A DNA stretch of 64,000 nucleotides. Source: Branchipolynoe longqiensis (taxonomy: Eukaryota > Annelida > Polychaeta > Phyllodocida > Polynoidae). Position numbers and translations under genes: made by a program. Within the stretch, counting starts at the first letter, position 1; every line of letters starts with the position of its first letter. Shown here one piece after another: positions 63,441 to 64,000 of this stretch. The stretch lies in assembly GCA_030323885.1 (NCBI GenBank), contig CM059189.1:51805661-51869660 (forward strand). Reading direction: 5' to 3'. The notes under the pieces are model-generated. The model had not been told where the DNA came from. It saw only the letters and a list, made by a program, of their open reading frames with translations, and searched no databases.

Positions 63441-64000
63441 CACAATATGGTTGTTTCAAACTCATTTGGACATCTATTGGTGTTAAAGAACGTGTTTATA
63501 CCGTTATAACACAGGCGTAATAAGCTAAATTTGTGCGTGGGTTGTGGGTCAAGCCCAAACCTTACGCGGGGTCGGGACCAGTGTATCGGCCCGCCCATCC
63601 CTCTGTTCCGCACACTTCTCCCACCTGTGACTACTACGTCAACAAGTTGGAGAAAATGCTACGAAACTCGGAGAAACGCCTGAAAAAGTTTTGTCTAGGG
63701 GAGTCTATAAAAGAAACCCAGGAGCATCTCCAACATTACTCTCTATTAGAGTACGAGAGAATTTCCACATGAGATAGGGCGAAACCCACATCTCTACCCA
63801 TAGTCACACGGTGACCCGGGTGTTGACATAACCGCTAATGACCGGTTTGGTTCCTTCGCGAAACCCACTCGAGTGTTCTATCCTTGGTTGTTTATAACCA
63901 AATAACTCGTCCAAATTGGACCAACGAAAGTCTAAACTTTCCATATTGATGCTCTAATGCATCATAATTAAGCTAACCACAGTTTTTATTATACTTACTG
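63441..64000. other. Region upstream of the DIRS1-like ORF1, no gene assigned
   Basis: May be the 5' terminal region of the DIRS1-like element. A 79-codon plus-strand frame (63533-63772) includes Y-Y-V-N-K-L-E-K-M-L but matches nothing I recognise. Confidence 0.35.

Noticed and set aside
62503..63520. Plus-strand ORFs opposite the DIRS1-like ORF1
   Set aside because: Antisense shadows of a well-supported minus-strand frame.

Overview
The window is from a large, intron-rich, transposon-rich animal genome, most likely a mollusc and probably a gastropod. The taxonomic guess rests on two dispersed tRNA-derived SINE families (one with a central block reading GTGCTGTCCTGTCTGTGGGA and a GTTAAATAAA-type tail, a pattern I associate with mollusc genomes) and on a mix of Ngaro, DIRS1, Mag-like Ty3/gypsy and CR1/Jockey-like elements typical of aquatic invertebrates. 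There is no prokaryotic feature.

One host gene spans almost everything. On the minus strand, 21 small exons (58254 down to about 6449) encode a cation-independent mannose-6-phosphate receptor (CI-MPR/IGF2R-like) protein. Each group of two to four exons builds one MRH/CIMR repeat of about 140-150 residues, with the hallmarks F-x-W-x-T-x-x-A-C, (Y/F)-D-L-S-P-L, Y-x-(I/L)-N-V-C, A-A-x-C and I-x-F-x-C. The exons give seven complete repeats plus the end of one upstream and most of one downstream, about 1190 residues. All 20 internal introns have GT-AG ends, and the phases I derive agree at every junction. The first exons (signal peptide side) lie to the right of the window and the last exons (membrane anchor, tail) to the left.

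The main surprise is in the introns. Eight of the 21 exons (4, 6, 9, 11, 13, 15, 18, 21) are bordered by tandem arrays. In seven of these the repeat unit contains a copy of that exon's own splice junction (3' splice site for exons 4, 6, 11, 13, 21; 5' splice site for 9 and 18); for exon 15 the unit starts at the donor. Exon 2 has a single decayed duplicate. The gene therefore carries dozens of extra copies of its own splice sites.

Mobile elements, left to right: 1-4428, a Ngaro-like tyrosine-recombinase retrotransposon (plus strand, 5' end outside) with B1-A2-B2 split repeats; 8385-13148, a nearly intact Mag-like LTR retrotransposon (131-bp LTRs, TSD GTCAG) inside the exon-21 array; 26534-30283, a compact element with A1-internal-B1-A2-B2 split repeats that encodes only a Ngaro-type Gag and a proline-rich repeat ORF; 33756-36038, a 5'-truncated CR1/Jockey-group LINE carrying a 131-bp nested insert; 59100-63440, a frameshifted DIRS1-like element (minus strand). 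Around these are about 20 copies of SINE-A, all in one orientation, five copies of SINE-B, and several MITE families. Exon starts and ends are inferred from splice consensus, domain continuity and phase; no transcript evidence was available.
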